Origin: Bacillota bacterium
GTDB taxonomy: Bacteria > Bacillota > Clostridia > Oscillospirales > Oscillospiraceae
DNA: 51,167 nucleotides
Assembly (NCBI GenBank): GCA_023402075.1
Contig: JAEXCS010000018.1
Span: 1 to 51,167, forward strand
Reading direction: 5' to 3'
Below, in pieces: positions 17,020-25,778 of the stretch (position 1 is its first letter; every line of letters starts with the position of its first letter). The translations under genes were made by a program, and so were the position numbers. The notes below the pieces were generated by a model, which was not told the DNA's origin, ran no database searches, and was given only the letters and a program-made list of their open reading frames with translations.

Positions 17020-20000
17020 TCATGCCTGTGTCCGGGCGTAGAACGCCTCAATTTCCGCCTGCTGGCGGCTGATGCCCTTTTCCTCCCGCTGGGCAATGGC
17101 CCGGAGCATCCGGTCATAGTCGATGGGCATGACCTTTTTAAAGCAGGGGATATAGGACTGGAATGCCGCCAGAATCTTTTTGCCCCGGGGGGAGCCGGTG
17201 GCGGCTACGTGCTCCTCAATGAGGGCGCGAAGCTCCTGAATGTCGTGGGCCTCGGTCAGCGTATCCGTCAGCACCTGCTCTTTGTTCAGCCGCAGGTACA
17301 AATCGTGCTTTTCGTCCAGCACATAGGCAACGCCCCCGGACATGCCAGCTGCAAAGTTTTTTCCGGTGGGGCCGAGAATGACCACCCGCCCCCCGGTCAT
17401 GTACTCACAGCCGTGATCGCCCACGCCTTCCACCACCGCCACAGCGCCGGAATTGCGCACGCAGAAGCGTTCACCAGCCATGCCGTTGATAAACACCCGG
17501 CCCGCCGTGGCTCCGTAGAGAGCCACGTTGCCTACGATGACGTTTTCGCCGGGCTTGAAAACGCTGGCTTTGGGGGGATACAGAATCAGCTTGCCGCCGG
17601 AGAGGCCCTTTCCAAAGCCGTCGTTGCAGTCACCCTCCAGTGTCAGCGTCAGCCCCTTGGGGATAAACGCGCCGAAGGACTGTCCGCCGCCGCCGCGGCA
17701 GGCGACAACATAGCTGTCGTCCGGCAGGGAATTGCCGCACCGACAGGTAATCTCAGAGCCGAAGAGCACGCCGAAGGACCGGTCGGTGGACGATACATTC
17801 AGCTCCAGCCGTCCGCCGCGCTTTCCCTTCAAAGACTTTCCCAGCTTTTCCATCAGAATGCGCATGTCTGCTGTCTTTTCAAGGCCAAAATTGTATATGT
17901 CCGCCGGGTCAAAGTGGGGGGCGGGGCTGCCGGGGGGATTTGCAAGCAAGCCACCCAGCTCCAGCGTTTCAGCCCGATGTGTAACAAGCTTTTCCCGCAC
18001 CTGCAAAAGGTCGCTGCGGCCCACCAGCTCATCCACGGTGGGCACGCCAAGCTGTGCCATCAGCTCCCGCAGTTCCCGGGCCACAAAGTACATGAAGTTG
18101 ATCACATATTCCGGTTTGCCGGAAAAGCGCTTGCGCAGGACGGGGTTTTGCGTGGCGATGCCTGCGGGGCAGGTGTCCAGATTGCACACCCGCATCATAC
18201 AGCACCCCATGGTTACCAGCGGCGCGGTTGCAAAGCTGAATTCCTCTGCCCCCAGCATGCAGGCAATGGCCACGTCCCGACCGGTCATCAGCTTGCCGTC
18301 GGTTTCAATGACTACGCGGCTGCGCAGCCCGTTTTGAATCAACGCCTGATGTGCCTCGGCAACGCCCAGCTCCCACGGAAGGCCCGCTCCCTGAATGGAG
18401 CTTTTGGGAGCCGCGCCGGTGCCGCCGTCGTGACCGGAGATGAGCACCACCTGTGCCCCCGCCTTGGCAACGCCGGAGGCAATGGTTCCCACCCCTGCCT
18501 CGGATACCAGCTTCACGCTGATGCGGGCGCGGCGGTTTGCATTTTTGAGGTCGTAAATCAGCTGTTCCAAGTCCTCAATTGAGTAAATATCGTGGTGGGG
18601 CGGAGGAGAGATCAGCGTCACGCCCGGGGTGGAGCAGCGGGTCTTGGCAATCCAGGGATAGACCTTGGCGCCGGAGAGGTGACCGCCCTCGCCGGGCTTT
18701 GCTCCCTGTGCCATTTTAATTTGAATTTCCTCCGCGCTGCAAAGGTAGTCGCTGGTCACGCCGAATCGGGCGGAGGAAACCTGCTTGATGGCGGAGTTGC
18801 GGTCGGTTCCAAAGCGGGCGGGGTCCTCGCCGCCCTCGCCGGAGTTGGACTTTCCGCCGATGCGGTTCATGGCGATTGCCATGCACTCGTGGGCCTCCTG
18901 CGAGATGGAGCCATAGCTCATGGCCCCGGTTTTAAAGCGCCTGACAATGGAGTCTTCGCTTTCCACCTCGTCGATGGGAATACCGCCGCCCTCATCAAAC
19001 CGGAAGTCCAGCACCCCCCGCAGGGTATGGGGCTTGTCGGCCCGGTCTACCTCGGCGGCGTATTCCCTGAACGTGTCGTAGCTTCCCTCCCGCGCGGCCT
19101 TTTGCAGCAGCAAAATGGTGCGGGGATTGTACATATGATCCTCTTTGTCGGGCCCGGAGCGCAGCTTGAGCGCCCCGGCGGAATCCAGCGTGGTGTCATA
19201 ACCAAGGCCCAGTGGGTCAAAGGCCCGGTTGTGGTTCCACTCCACGCCCTCGCCGATCTCCGCAAGGCCAACGCCCCCCACCCGGCTGACGGTGTTGGTG
19301 AAATATCGGTCGACGACAGAGCGGTGAATGCCCACGCACTCGAAAATCTGGGCCGACTGGTAGGACTGGATGGTGGAGATGCCCATTTTCGAGGCGATTT
19401 TCACGATGCCGTGAAGAACGGCGCTGTTGTAATCGCTGACAGCTGCCCCGGGGTCTTTATCCAAAAGACCCACCGTCACCAGCTCCGCCACGCACTCCTG
19501 CGCGAGATAGGGATTGACGGCCTGTGCGCCATAGCCCAGCAGCGCGGCAAAATGGTGCACATCCCGGGGTTCCGCACTTTCCAGAATAATGGAGAGTGCG
19601 GTGCGCTTTTTAGTGCGCACCAGATGCTGCTGCAACGCCGAAACCGCCAAAAGGGAGGGGATGGCCATGTGGTTTTCATCCACGCCCCGGTCGGAGAGAA
19701 TCAGAATATTTGCTCCCTGACGGTAAGCCCGGTCGCAGTTGATAAACAGGCGGTCCAGCGCGTGCTCCAAGGGCATGCCGGGGTAATACAGCAGGGAAAG
19801 CGTTTCCACATGGAAGCCGGGGCGGTTCATATAGCGGATTTTCATTAAGTCCACAGAGGTGAGAATCGGGTTGCGGATTTCCAGCACGGTGCAGTTTTCT
19901 GCCTGCTCCTGCAACAGGTTTCCGCCCGCGCCCACGTAAACCGTGGTGTCTGTGACAATTTCCTCCCGGATGGCGTCCATAGGCGGATTGGTGACTTGGG

Positions 20001-21552
20001 CGAAGAGCTGCTTGAAATAATTAAACAGTGGCTGGTGCTGCTCACTGAGCACAGCCAGGGGAGTGTCCACGCCCATGGCGCAGGTTGGCTCTGCCCCGTC
20101 CCGCGCCATAGGGAGGAGAGAATCCTTCACCTCTTCGTAAGTATAGCCAAAGGCTTTGTACAGCCGGTCCCGCAGCTCCTGCGAGTGGTGCTCCACCTGC
20201 CGGTTGGGAATGGGGATGTCTTTAAGATAAACAAGGTGCTGATCCAGCCATTCGCCGTAGGGACGGCGGCGGGCATAGCTTCCCTTCAGCTCGGCGTCGT
20301 CCACCAGCCGCCCAAGGGTCAAATCCGCCAGCAGCATCCGTCCGGGCTGCAAGCGGGACTTTTTCACGACTTTTTCCGCCGGAATGTCCAAAACGCCCAC
20401 CTCCGAGGAGAGAATCAGCGTCTCGTCGTCCGTGAGATACCAGCGGCAGGGCCTAAGGCCGTTTCGATCCAGCACCGCGCCCACGGTGTCCCCGTCGGAA
20501 AAGACTATGGCGGCAGGGCCGTCCCAAGGTTCCATCATGGTGGCGTAATAGTGATAAAAGTCCCGCTTTTCCCGGTCCATCCTGCGGTCGTTGGCCCATG
20601 GCTCGGGAAGGCACAGCATCACCGCCTGAGGCAGGGGAATGCCATTCATCATGAGAAATTCCAATGTGTTGTCCAGCATGGAGGAGTCGGACCCGCTTTG
20701 ATCTACCACAGGAAGAACCTTGTCCATATCCTCACCCATCACCGATGAGAACATGGTTTCCTCCCGGGCCAGCATCCGGTCCACATTGCCCCGGATGGTG
20801 TTGATTTCCCCGTTGTGCATGATATAGCGGTTGGGATGGGCCCGCTCCCAGCTTGGATTCGTATTGGTGGAAAACCGGGAGTGCACCAGCGCGATGGCGC
20901 TTTCGCAATCCGGGTCGGAAAGGTCGGAATAAAATTCCCGAAGCTGCCCCACCAGAAACATGCCTTTGTATACGACGGTTCGGCTGGAGAAGGAGGGGAC
21001 GTAGGCGGCAACGCTGGACTGCTCGAATACCCGCCGGGCGACATACAGCCTGCGGTCAAACTCCAGTCCCTGGGCGCAGCCCTCCGGGCGCTTTACAAAG
21101 CACTGGCAGATGTGGGGCATGCAGCTGAGGGCCTTTTCGCCCAGCACGTCCGGACGGGTGGGAACATCCCGCCAGCCCAAAAATTCCATGCCCTCCTTGG
21201 CAACGATGATCTCCAGCATTTTCTGCGCCTGTGCGCGCTTAAGCCGGTCTGCGGGAAGAAACAGCATGCCAACGCCGTAATCCCTTTCTTCTCCCAAAGA
21301 GAAGCCCTCTTCCTGCGCGGCCTTTGCCATCAGTCTATGGGGGATTTGCAGCATCAGCCCCACGCCGTCGCCGGTTTTTCCGGCGGCGTCCTTTCCTGCG
21401 CGGTGCTCCAGCTTTTCCACGATTTTCAGCGCGTTGTCCACCGTGCGCCAGGTTTTTTCACCCCGCAGGCTGACTACGGCGCCAATGCCGCAGGCGTCGT
21501 GCTCAAAGAGCGGGTCGTAAAGAGGGGTGTGCCGCTGATTAGGGTCAATCAT
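17020..21552 (-). CDS. gltB: glutamate synthase, large (alpha) subunit
   Basis: Converts 2-oxoglutarate plus glutamine to two glutamates. 1,510 aa, full length. After a propeptide of about 20 residues, Cys21 in HDACGIGAVV is the class II glutaminase nucleophile. Central and FMN-binding domains follow (EGGEDPARFG; ISGHDGGTGAAPKSS), then a cysteine cluster MMRVCNLDTCPAGIATQ for the [3Fe-4S] centre and a C-terminal beta-helix rich in GXXGXXXG repeats (YMTGGRVVILGPTGKNF). Third gene after glnA and the ANTAR regulator. The gap before it (21553-21672) contains GC hairpins but no clear promoter. Confidence 0.97.
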   Translation of the reverse strand: MIDPNQRHTPLYDPLFEHDACGIGAVVSLRGEKTWRTVDNALKIVEKLEHRAGKDAAGKTGDGVGLMLQIPHRLMAKAAQEEGFSLGEERDYGVGMLFLPADRLKRAQAQKMLEIIVAKEGMEFLGWRDVPTRPDVLGEKALSCMPHICQCFVKRPEGCAQGLEFDRRLYVARRVFEQSSVAAYVPSFSSRTVVYKGMFLVGQLREFYSDLSDPDCESAIALVHSRFSTNTNPSWERAHPNRYIMHNGEINTIRGNVDRMLAREETMFSSVMGEDMDKVLPVVDQSGSDSSMLDNTLEFLMMNGIPLPQAVMLCLPEPWANDRRMDREKRDFYHYYATMMEPWDGPAAIVFSDGDTVGAVLDRNGLRPCRWYLTDDETLILSSEVGVLDIPAEKVVKKSRLQPGRMLLADLTLGRLVDDAELKGSYARRRPYGEWLDQHLVYLKDIPIPNRQVEHHSQELRDRLYKAFGYTYEEVKDSLLPMARDGAEPTCAMGVDTPLAVLSEQHQPLFNYFKQLFAQVTNPPMDAIREEIVTDTTVYVGAGGNLLQEQAENCTVLEIRNPILTSVDLMKIRYMNRPGFHVETLSLLYYPGMPLEHALDRLFINCDRAYRQGANILILSDRGVDENHMAIPSLLAVSALQQHLVRTKKRTALSIILESAEPRDVHHFAALLGYGAQAVNPYLAQECVAELVTVGLLDKDPGAAVSDYNSAVLHGIVKIASKMGISTIQSYQSAQIFECVGIHRSVVDRYFTNTVSRVGGVGLAEIGEGVEWNHNRAFDPLGLGYDTTLDSAGALKLRSGPDKEDHMYNPRTILLLQKAAREGSYDTFREYAAEVDRADKPHTLRGVLDFRFDEGGGIPIDEVESEDSIVRRFKTGAMSYGSISQEAHECMAIAMNRIGGKSNSGEGGEDPARFGTDRNSAIKQVSSARFGVTSDYLCSAEEIQIKMAQGAKPGEGGHLSGAKVYPWIAKTRCSTPGVTLISPPPHHDIYSIEDLEQLIYDLKNANRRARISVKLVSEAGVGTIASGVAKAGAQVVLISGHDGGTGAAPKSSIQGAGLPWELGVAEAHQALIQNGLRSRVVIETDGKLMTGRDVAIACMLGAEEFSFATAPLVTMGCCMMRVCNLDTCPAGIATQNPVLRKRFSGKPEYVINFMYFVARELRELMAQLGVPTVDELVGRSDLLQVREKLVTHRAETLELGGLLANPPGSPAPHFDPADIYNFGLEKTADMRILMEKLGKSLKGKRGGRLELNVSSTDRSFGVLFGSEITCRCGNSLPDDSYVVACRGGGGQSFGAFIPKGLTLTLEGDCNDGFGKGLSGGKLILYPPKASVFKPGENVIVGNVALYGATAGRVFINGMAGERFCVRNSGAVAVVEGVGDHGCEYMTGGRVVILGPTGKNFAAGMSGGVAYVLDEKHDLYLRLNKEQVLTDTLTEAHDIQELRALIEEHVAATGSPRGKKILAAFQSYIPCFKKVMPIDYDRMLRAIAQREEKGISRQQAEIEAFYARTQA

Positions 21553-21672
21553 GGAAAACAGCTCCTGTCTGTGATAAAGTTAGCCGCAGGGTGAATTGCT
21601 CCCCCCGCGGCAGTTTTTGGGTAATGCCCCCGTGGGGGACCGCGACAGTGTTCTAAGATAAAAGGCGGGGCT

Positions 21673-22221
21673 TTAGCCCGGCCCGCGCGTATAGGTTTCT
21701 ATCATCAGCTGCGCGGTTTCAGCCAGCTTCATGCCTGCGTCCATGCTGCGTTTTTGCAGGAAACGGTGGGCTTCGGCCTCGGACATGCGGTTAATATCCA
21801 TCAAAAGCTCCTTGGCCCGGCGGATTAGCCGCTGCTCGGGTTCGTCCCGCGGGGGTGCGGGGTGGCGAAGCTTTGCGGCCCGAAAGGCCAGAAGCCCCTC
21901 CAGCGAGGCAAAGAAATCTGCCTTGCGGGCAGGGGAGGCCAACTTGAAGAGGTTTTCTCCCTCGCAAAAATCTAAGTTTGCGGCGGTGGATACCACCAGA
22001 ATGGCGCACACCCCCCGGAGAGACGCGGCCAGATCGTTCGCCGTCATATCCCGCAGGCGAAAGCCGCAGATAATGGATGCGCCGCCAAGCTTTCTGGCGG
22101 CGCGAATGGCCTCCGCTCCCGTGGCGCAGCAGGCGGACGGAAGATAGCCGCCGGATTCCAGCAGCTGCGCGGTACGGCGCTGCGCTTCCTCGTTGGAAAA
22201 CGCGACGATGATTCCGGACAT
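21673..22221 (-). CDS. ANTAR-domain RNA-binding antiterminator with degenerate receiver
   Basis: Predicted to bind nascent mRNA leaders and prevent termination in nitrogen genes. 182 aa. The N-terminal half has a receiver-like fold but lacks the acidic pair and phospho-acceptor Asp (SIICGFRLRDM replaces the usual LLD), so it is a pseudo-receiver. The C-terminal ANTAR domain (about 125-175) shows the three-helix pattern EQRLIRRAKELLMDINRMSEAEAHRFLQ (split here at natural helix breaks: EQRLIRRAKELLMD, then MSEAEAHRFLQKRSMD). ATG 22221 lies 10 nt after AGGAGG; ATG 22230 overlaps the SD and is less likely. It sits between glnA and gltB, as nitR does in the clostridial glnA-nitR-glt arrangement. 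Confidence 0.87.
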   Translation of the reverse strand: MSGIIVAFSNEEAQRRTAQLLESGGYLPSACCATGAEAIRAARKLGGASIICGFRLRDMTANDLAASLRGVCAILVVSTAANLDFCEGENLFKLASPARKADFFASLEGLLAFRAAKLRHPAPPRDEPEQRLIRRAKELLMDINRMSEAEAHRFLQKRSMDAGMKLAETAQLMIETYTRGPG

Positions 22222-22315
22222 GGCCTCCATCCCTCCTCTCCCGCGCCGCAGGCAGCGCTGATTTTATGCCCGGCAGGCACAAAGTTCCAAGCCTGTCTTG
22301 CAGCGTGTGGAAAAC

Positions 22316-23647
22316 TCAGTAGGTCACGAGATACTTGCCCAGTTCCCAAGCCGTGACCTGCGCGCAGTATTCTGCCCATTCCCGCTGTTTTCCGGCAATA
22401 TACTGGCTGGTGACGTGGGGGCCCAGCGCGTCGGTGACGACGTGGTCGGCCTCCATGGCAAAAACGGCCTCCTCCAGCGTGGCGGGAAGATTGGCAATGC
22501 CGTGGCGTCGAAGGGCCGCAGCGTCCATGGTATACAGATTTTCCACCGTCTCCTCCGGCGGCGTCAGCTTCCGTTCAATTCCGTCCAGCCCCGCAGCCAG
22601 ACACACGGCCAGAGCCAGATACGGATTGCAGGAAGGGTCGGGACTGCGCAGCTCCACCCGGGTATCCTGCTCGCGGGGAGAAGGAATGCGAATCAGCGCC
22701 GAGCGGTTGGACGACGACCACGCAAGACAGTTTGGAGCTTCGTAGCCGGAAATCAGCCGCTTGTAGGAATTTACCAGCGGGTTGGTCACGGCGCAGAAGC
22801 CGCCGGCATGGGCCAGAAGTCCGGCAATGAAATGATAGGCCAGAGGAGAAAGCTTTCTTGCGTCCGATTCATCGTAGAAAGCATTTTTCCCGTCCCGAAA
22901 CAGGGACATATTCACATGCATGCCGCTTCCCGCCGCACCGAAAACCGGCTTTGGCATAAAGGTGGCGTGCAGTCCGTTTTTCTGTGCCATGGTTTTTACC
23001 GCCAGCTTAAAGGTCATCATACCGTCGGCGGCCTTCATAGCATCGGCGTATTTCATATCAATTTCGTGCTGACCTGCGGAAACCTCGTGGTGGCTGGCCT
23101 CTACCTCAAGGCCCATGGCCTCCAGCGCAAGACAGATTTCCCGCCGGGTTCCCTCTCCGTGGTCCAGAGGGCCCAGATCGAAGTAGCCGGCCTGATCCCC
23201 GGTGACGGTGGTGGGATTGCCCTCGCCGTCGGTCTGAAACAGGAAAAATTCCATCTCAGGCCCCACGTTAAAGGTAAACCCCATGTCCGCCGCTCGCTTC
23301 ACCACCCGCTTTAAAACATTTCGCGGGTCCCCGGGAAACGACGCGCCGTCCGGATTGTGAACGTCGCAGATCAGTCGGGCCACCTTCCCGTATTGGGGCC
23401 GCCAGGGCAGCACCGCAAAGGTGTCCAGATCCGGCCAGAGACACTGGTCCGATTCCTCAATGCGGACAAAGCCCTCGATAGAGCTGCCGTCCAGCATAAT
23501 TTGATTGTTCAGCGCCCGCTCAAGCTGAGAGACGGAGACGGCCACATTTTTCATCTGGCCGAAAATATCCGTAAACTGCATGCGGATAAACTGAACGTCC
23601 TCCTCCTGTACCATTCGGAGAATATCTTCCTTGCTGAATCCGCTCAT
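22316..23647 (-). CDS. glnA: glutamine synthetase type I
   Basis: ATP-dependent amidation of glutamate, the entry point for ammonium. 443 aa, the short GSI-alpha type of Firmicutes. It has an N-terminal beta-grasp domain (MSGFSKEDILRMVQ; DIFGQMKNVAV), then DGSSIEGFVRIEESD, the metal/Glu site in ASHHEVSAGQHEID, the ATP-binding region FMPKPVFGAAGSGMH, and RIPSPR. The adenylylation loop typical of GSI-beta is absent. SD AAGGAGA. First gene of glnA-ANTAR-gltB-gltD, with a consensus promoter and a leader terminator upstream. Confidence 0.96.
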   Translation of the reverse strand: MSGFSKEDILRMVQEEDVQFIRMQFTDIFGQMKNVAVSVSQLERALNNQIMLDGSSIEGFVRIEESDQCLWPDLDTFAVLPWRPQYGKVARLICDVHNPDGASFPGDPRNVLKRVVKRAADMGFTFNVGPEMEFFLFQTDGEGNPTTVTGDQAGYFDLGPLDHGEGTRREICLALEAMGLEVEASHHEVSAGQHEIDMKYADAMKAADGMMTFKLAVKTMAQKNGLHATFMPKPVFGAAGSGMHVNMSLFRDGKNAFYDESDARKLSPLAYHFIAGLLAHAGGFCAVTNPLVNSYKRLISGYEAPNCLAWSSSNRSALIRIPSPREQDTRVELRSPDPSCNPYLALAVCLAAGLDGIERKLTPPEETVENLYTMDAAALRRHGIANLPATLEEAVFAMEADHVVTDALGPHVTSQYIAGKQREWAEYCAQVTAWELGKYLVTY

Positions 23648-23725
23648 AAAAACAGTCTCCTTTCAACTGAAAGCCCATGCTTTTGTGTTTGGTTTCTCAC
23701 AATAGCGCAATAAAGCATGGCGTAT

Positions 23726-23764
23726 AAAAAAGAACGCGGCAAACCCTCTGAGGGTGCCCCGTTG
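23726..23764 (-). terminator. leader terminator (attenuator) of glnA
   Basis: On the minus strand AACG...GGC...ACCCT pairs with AGGGT...GCC...CGTT (one mismatch, a 2-nt bulge, CAG loop), followed directly by six T. It begins about 10 nt after the promoter start point and lies about 80 nt before the glnA ATG, so glnA needs readthrough. A second hairpin (CCATGCTT with AAGCATGG) lies between it and the SD. Confidence 0.75.
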
Positions 23765-23780
23765 CGCTCTCTTTCTGGGA

Positions 23781-23809
23781 ATTATAGCGGCGAAATGACC
23801 GCTTGTCAA
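23781..23809 (-). promoter_or_regulatory. consensus sigma-A promoter of glnA
   Basis: TTGACA, a 17-bp spacer, then TATAAT on the minus strand: a perfect match to consensus. Such a strong promoter followed at once by a terminator is typical of genes controlled by antitermination. A near-palindrome around AAATGCGCATTT lies just upstream (about 23835-23850). Confidence 0.9.
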
Positions 23810-23995
23810 CGCTTTTGCCCCGAATGAATGAATGAAAATGCGCATTTCATGGCTTTTTCTAAAACCGGAAGTTTCCGTAAAAAAACTTTGTGCAATTTCA
23901 TATGCCCCATAGGCTGTTTTTACCAAACGGACATTTATATTCCGGACACACACGATTTTGGGAAAAAAGTGTTTTTGCGGTGTGGCCTGCCAATC

Positions 23996-24024
23996 TTGAC
24001 GGCGCATTCCAGGGACGGTATACT
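23996..24024 (+). promoter_or_regulatory. sigma-A promoter of the flavodoxin-fold gene
   Basis: TTGACG, a 17-bp spacer, then TATACT, divergent from the glnA promoter. The leader from about 24030 to the GTG is about 75 nt. Nothing else gene-like is seen in the 457-bp gap 23648-24104 apart from the two promoters and the glnA leader. Confidence 0.75.
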
Positions 24025-24104
24025 AAAAGCAAAATACTTTGAGAAGCGACCTTTCGGTGAGCGTGCGGTAGGTTCTTCCGAAAAGGAACGACAGGAGGCA
24101 TTTT

Positions 24105-24692
24105 GTGAGACAGGCATTGTATATCGACTGCTGCATCCGGAAAGAAGCATCCCGCACGAGGAAGCTGGCGGAGGCGTTTTTTGCGGCGCTGCCGAACGCT
24201 TGGCAGGTGACCACGGTAAACTTAATGGAGGAGGAGTTTCGCCCCTTGTCCGGCGCGTTTTTTGACCGGCGGGAGACGCTGCTGAAAACCGGGAAAACGG
24301 ACGATCCCCGGTTTGACCGCGCGCGGGAGCTGGCGGCGGCGGATCTAATTGTGATTGCCGCTCCATTTTGGGATATGAGCTTTCCCGCACTGCTGAAGGT
24401 CTATATTGAAAACGTGTCGGTGGAGGGCATTACCTTTCGCAGTACGGCGGAAGGCTTGAAGGGCCTGTGTGCAGCGGAGCGGTGCGTGTTTCTCACCACC
24501 CGGGGCGGGGCTTATCCTGCCGGGGACCCGCTGGAGCAGGCGGTGCCGTATCTCAGGGCCATCCAGATGTTTTTCGGCATTGGCGATCTGACCTGTGTGG
24601 CGGCGGACGGGCTGGATCTGGACGGTGCGAATCCGCAGGCCCTGCTGGCGGATGCCTGCGCAGAGGCGGCGGCACTTGCGCGGACGCTTTGA
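24105..24692 (+). CDS. FMN-dependent NAD(P)H oxidoreductase, flavodoxin-2 fold (AzoR/NQO-like)
   Basis: Soluble flavoprotein probably reducing quinones, azo compounds or nitro compounds. 195 aa. It has the N-terminal pattern YIDCCIRKEASRTRKLAEAF, resembling the FMN phosphate-binding segment of AzoR. Then come AADLIVIAAPFWDMSFPALL (the P-(M/F/W)-W-(N/D)-(F/M)-S-x-P signature of this family) and VFLTTRGGAY near the isoalloxazine site. GTG start with AGGAGG 6 nt upstream. Monocistronic, with promoter and terminator. The physiological substrate cannot be stated. Confidence 0.8.
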   Translation: MRQALYIDCCIRKEASRTRKLAEAFFAALPNAWQVTTVNLMEEEFRPLSGAFFDRRETLLKTGKTDDPRFDRARELAAADLIVIAAPFWDMSFPALLKVYIENVSVEGITFRSTAEGLKGLCAAERCVFLTTRGGAYPAGDPLEQAVPYLRAIQMFFGIGDLTCVAADGLDLDGANPQALLADACAEAAALARTL

Positions 24693-24742
24693 TTCTGAGA
24701 ACCCGCCCGGAGATAAGGCTTTGCGTGAATTTTGAAAAGACG

Positions 24743-24781
24743 AACGCGCCCGCTCCATCATTGTCGGAGCGGGCGCGTTTT
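24743..24781 (+). terminator. intrinsic terminator after the flavodoxin-fold gene
   Basis: AACGCGCCCGCTCC and GGAGCGGGCGCGTT form a 14-bp GC stem followed by TT. It lies between convergent genes and may serve both. Confidence 0.8.
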
Positions 24782-24864
24782 ATTGAGGAAGCTTTCGGTG
24801 CAATTCCTGTTCACGGTGCGGAAAATCCCGGTCGGGTAAAAAGTGCCCCACCGTGCGAGACGCG

Positions 24865-25548
24865 TTATACCCGCAGAGTTTGAATCAGGTGCTTCATGTG
24901 GATGCTCATGGCGTAGCGTGCGCCCACGTCGTCCCGGTGCAGCAGAAAATCCACAATTAGCCGGTTGTCCGCCACGGCAATTTCCTGCATATGCTTTTGA
25001 TTCTCCGAAATCTGCATGATCTCGCTTACCGCGTCGTTGATGATGGGGTAAAGGCGGCGCATGTATTCGTTGTGGGATGCACGGATAATGCTGAGGTGAA
25101 AGTCCTGATCGGCAGAGGGCCAGTCCCCCCCGGTGGAGGCAATCTGCTCCATCCGCTCTGCCTTGCGGCGAATTTGGTCCAGCTCTTCGTCGCTTGCCCG
25201 CTGGCAGGCCAGCGCCACCGTGGCAGGCTCGAAAATCAGGCGCATTTCAAACAGATCCCTTGCCCTGGTGCGGGAGCGCAAATCCGTCAGCGCTGTCATA
25301 TCCACTGGGAAACGGGGCAGCTCCCGGGCCACAAACGTCCCCTTGCCCCGCTGAATTTCCAAAACGCCCTGTGCCACCAGAAAGGAAATGGCCTCCCGCA
25401 GTGTGGTGCGGCTGACGCCCAAAAGCTCGCTCAATTCATTTTCGTTGGGCAGCTTGCCGCCGGTTTCATAGCGGTGCTCTTCCGCAATCATATCCAACAG
25501 CCGCTCCGCCGCCCGCTGGGACAGCTTTGCCTTTTTCGGTCCCTCCAT
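24865..25548 (-). CDS. FadR-subfamily GntR transcriptional regulator (FCD domain)
   Basis: DNA-binding regulator responding to a small organic acid. 227 aa. N-terminal winged helix (about 10-75: LSQRAAERLLDMIAEE, GGKLPNENELSELLGVSRTT, GVLEIQRGKGTFVA), then an all-helical FCD domain with the metal-ligand pattern (FEMRLIFEPATVALA; DQDFHLSIIRASHN; HMKHLIQTL). ATG 25548 has AGGAGG upstream; the open frame continues 31 codons further but without SD or conservation. Divergent from the VOR-type operon, so a role in its control is likely but unproven. Confidence 0.88.
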   Translation of the reverse strand: MEGPKKAKLSQRAAERLLDMIAEEHRYETGGKLPNENELSELLGVSRTTLREAISFLVAQGVLEIQRGKGTFVARELPRFPVDMTALTDLRSRTRARDLFEMRLIFEPATVALACQRASDEELDQIRRKAERMEQIASTGGDWPSADQDFHLSIIRASHNEYMRRLYPIINDAVSEIMQISENQKHMQEIAVADNRLIVDFLLHRDDVGARYAMSIHMKHLIQTLRV

Positions 25549-25682
25549 AAAAGTCCTCCTTCGCCCCCTGTGGGGACGTATTTCTTTTTTAAAGCGCCGC
25601 CGCTTTGCCCGAAAACCGTTCGTCTGCATCAAATTTTGCAAACGGATCGACAGTAATTAGGCAAAAGGCACAATAACTTCCC

Positions 25683-25711
25683 TTGACATCTCTGGACGAA
25701 TAGGTTATACT
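25683..25711 (+). promoter_or_regulatory. sigma-A promoter of the P-loop/VOR operon, with a possible operator
   Basis: TTGACA, a 17-bp spacer, then TATACT, about 68 bp upstream of the first gene. Just downstream (25716-25734) ATCATAC and ATACGAT form an imperfect inverted repeat that could be the GntR-type operator. Confidence 0.75.
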
Positions 25712-25778
25712 GACATCATACAACGCATACGATAATAATACAACTCTTTTTTGAAATTTTGAAAGCGAGGGGGCCGTT

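Noticed and set aside
17008..19848. Two long rightward open frames opposite gltB
   Set aside because: No SD, no domain, and gltB is intact over the full span.
21553..21672. Hairpins before gltB as an ANTAR target
   Set aside because: GC stems are present (for example CCCCC/GGGGG and GCCGC/GCGGC), but I could not find two hexaloops with the required A1 and G4 bases, so no specific element is claimed.
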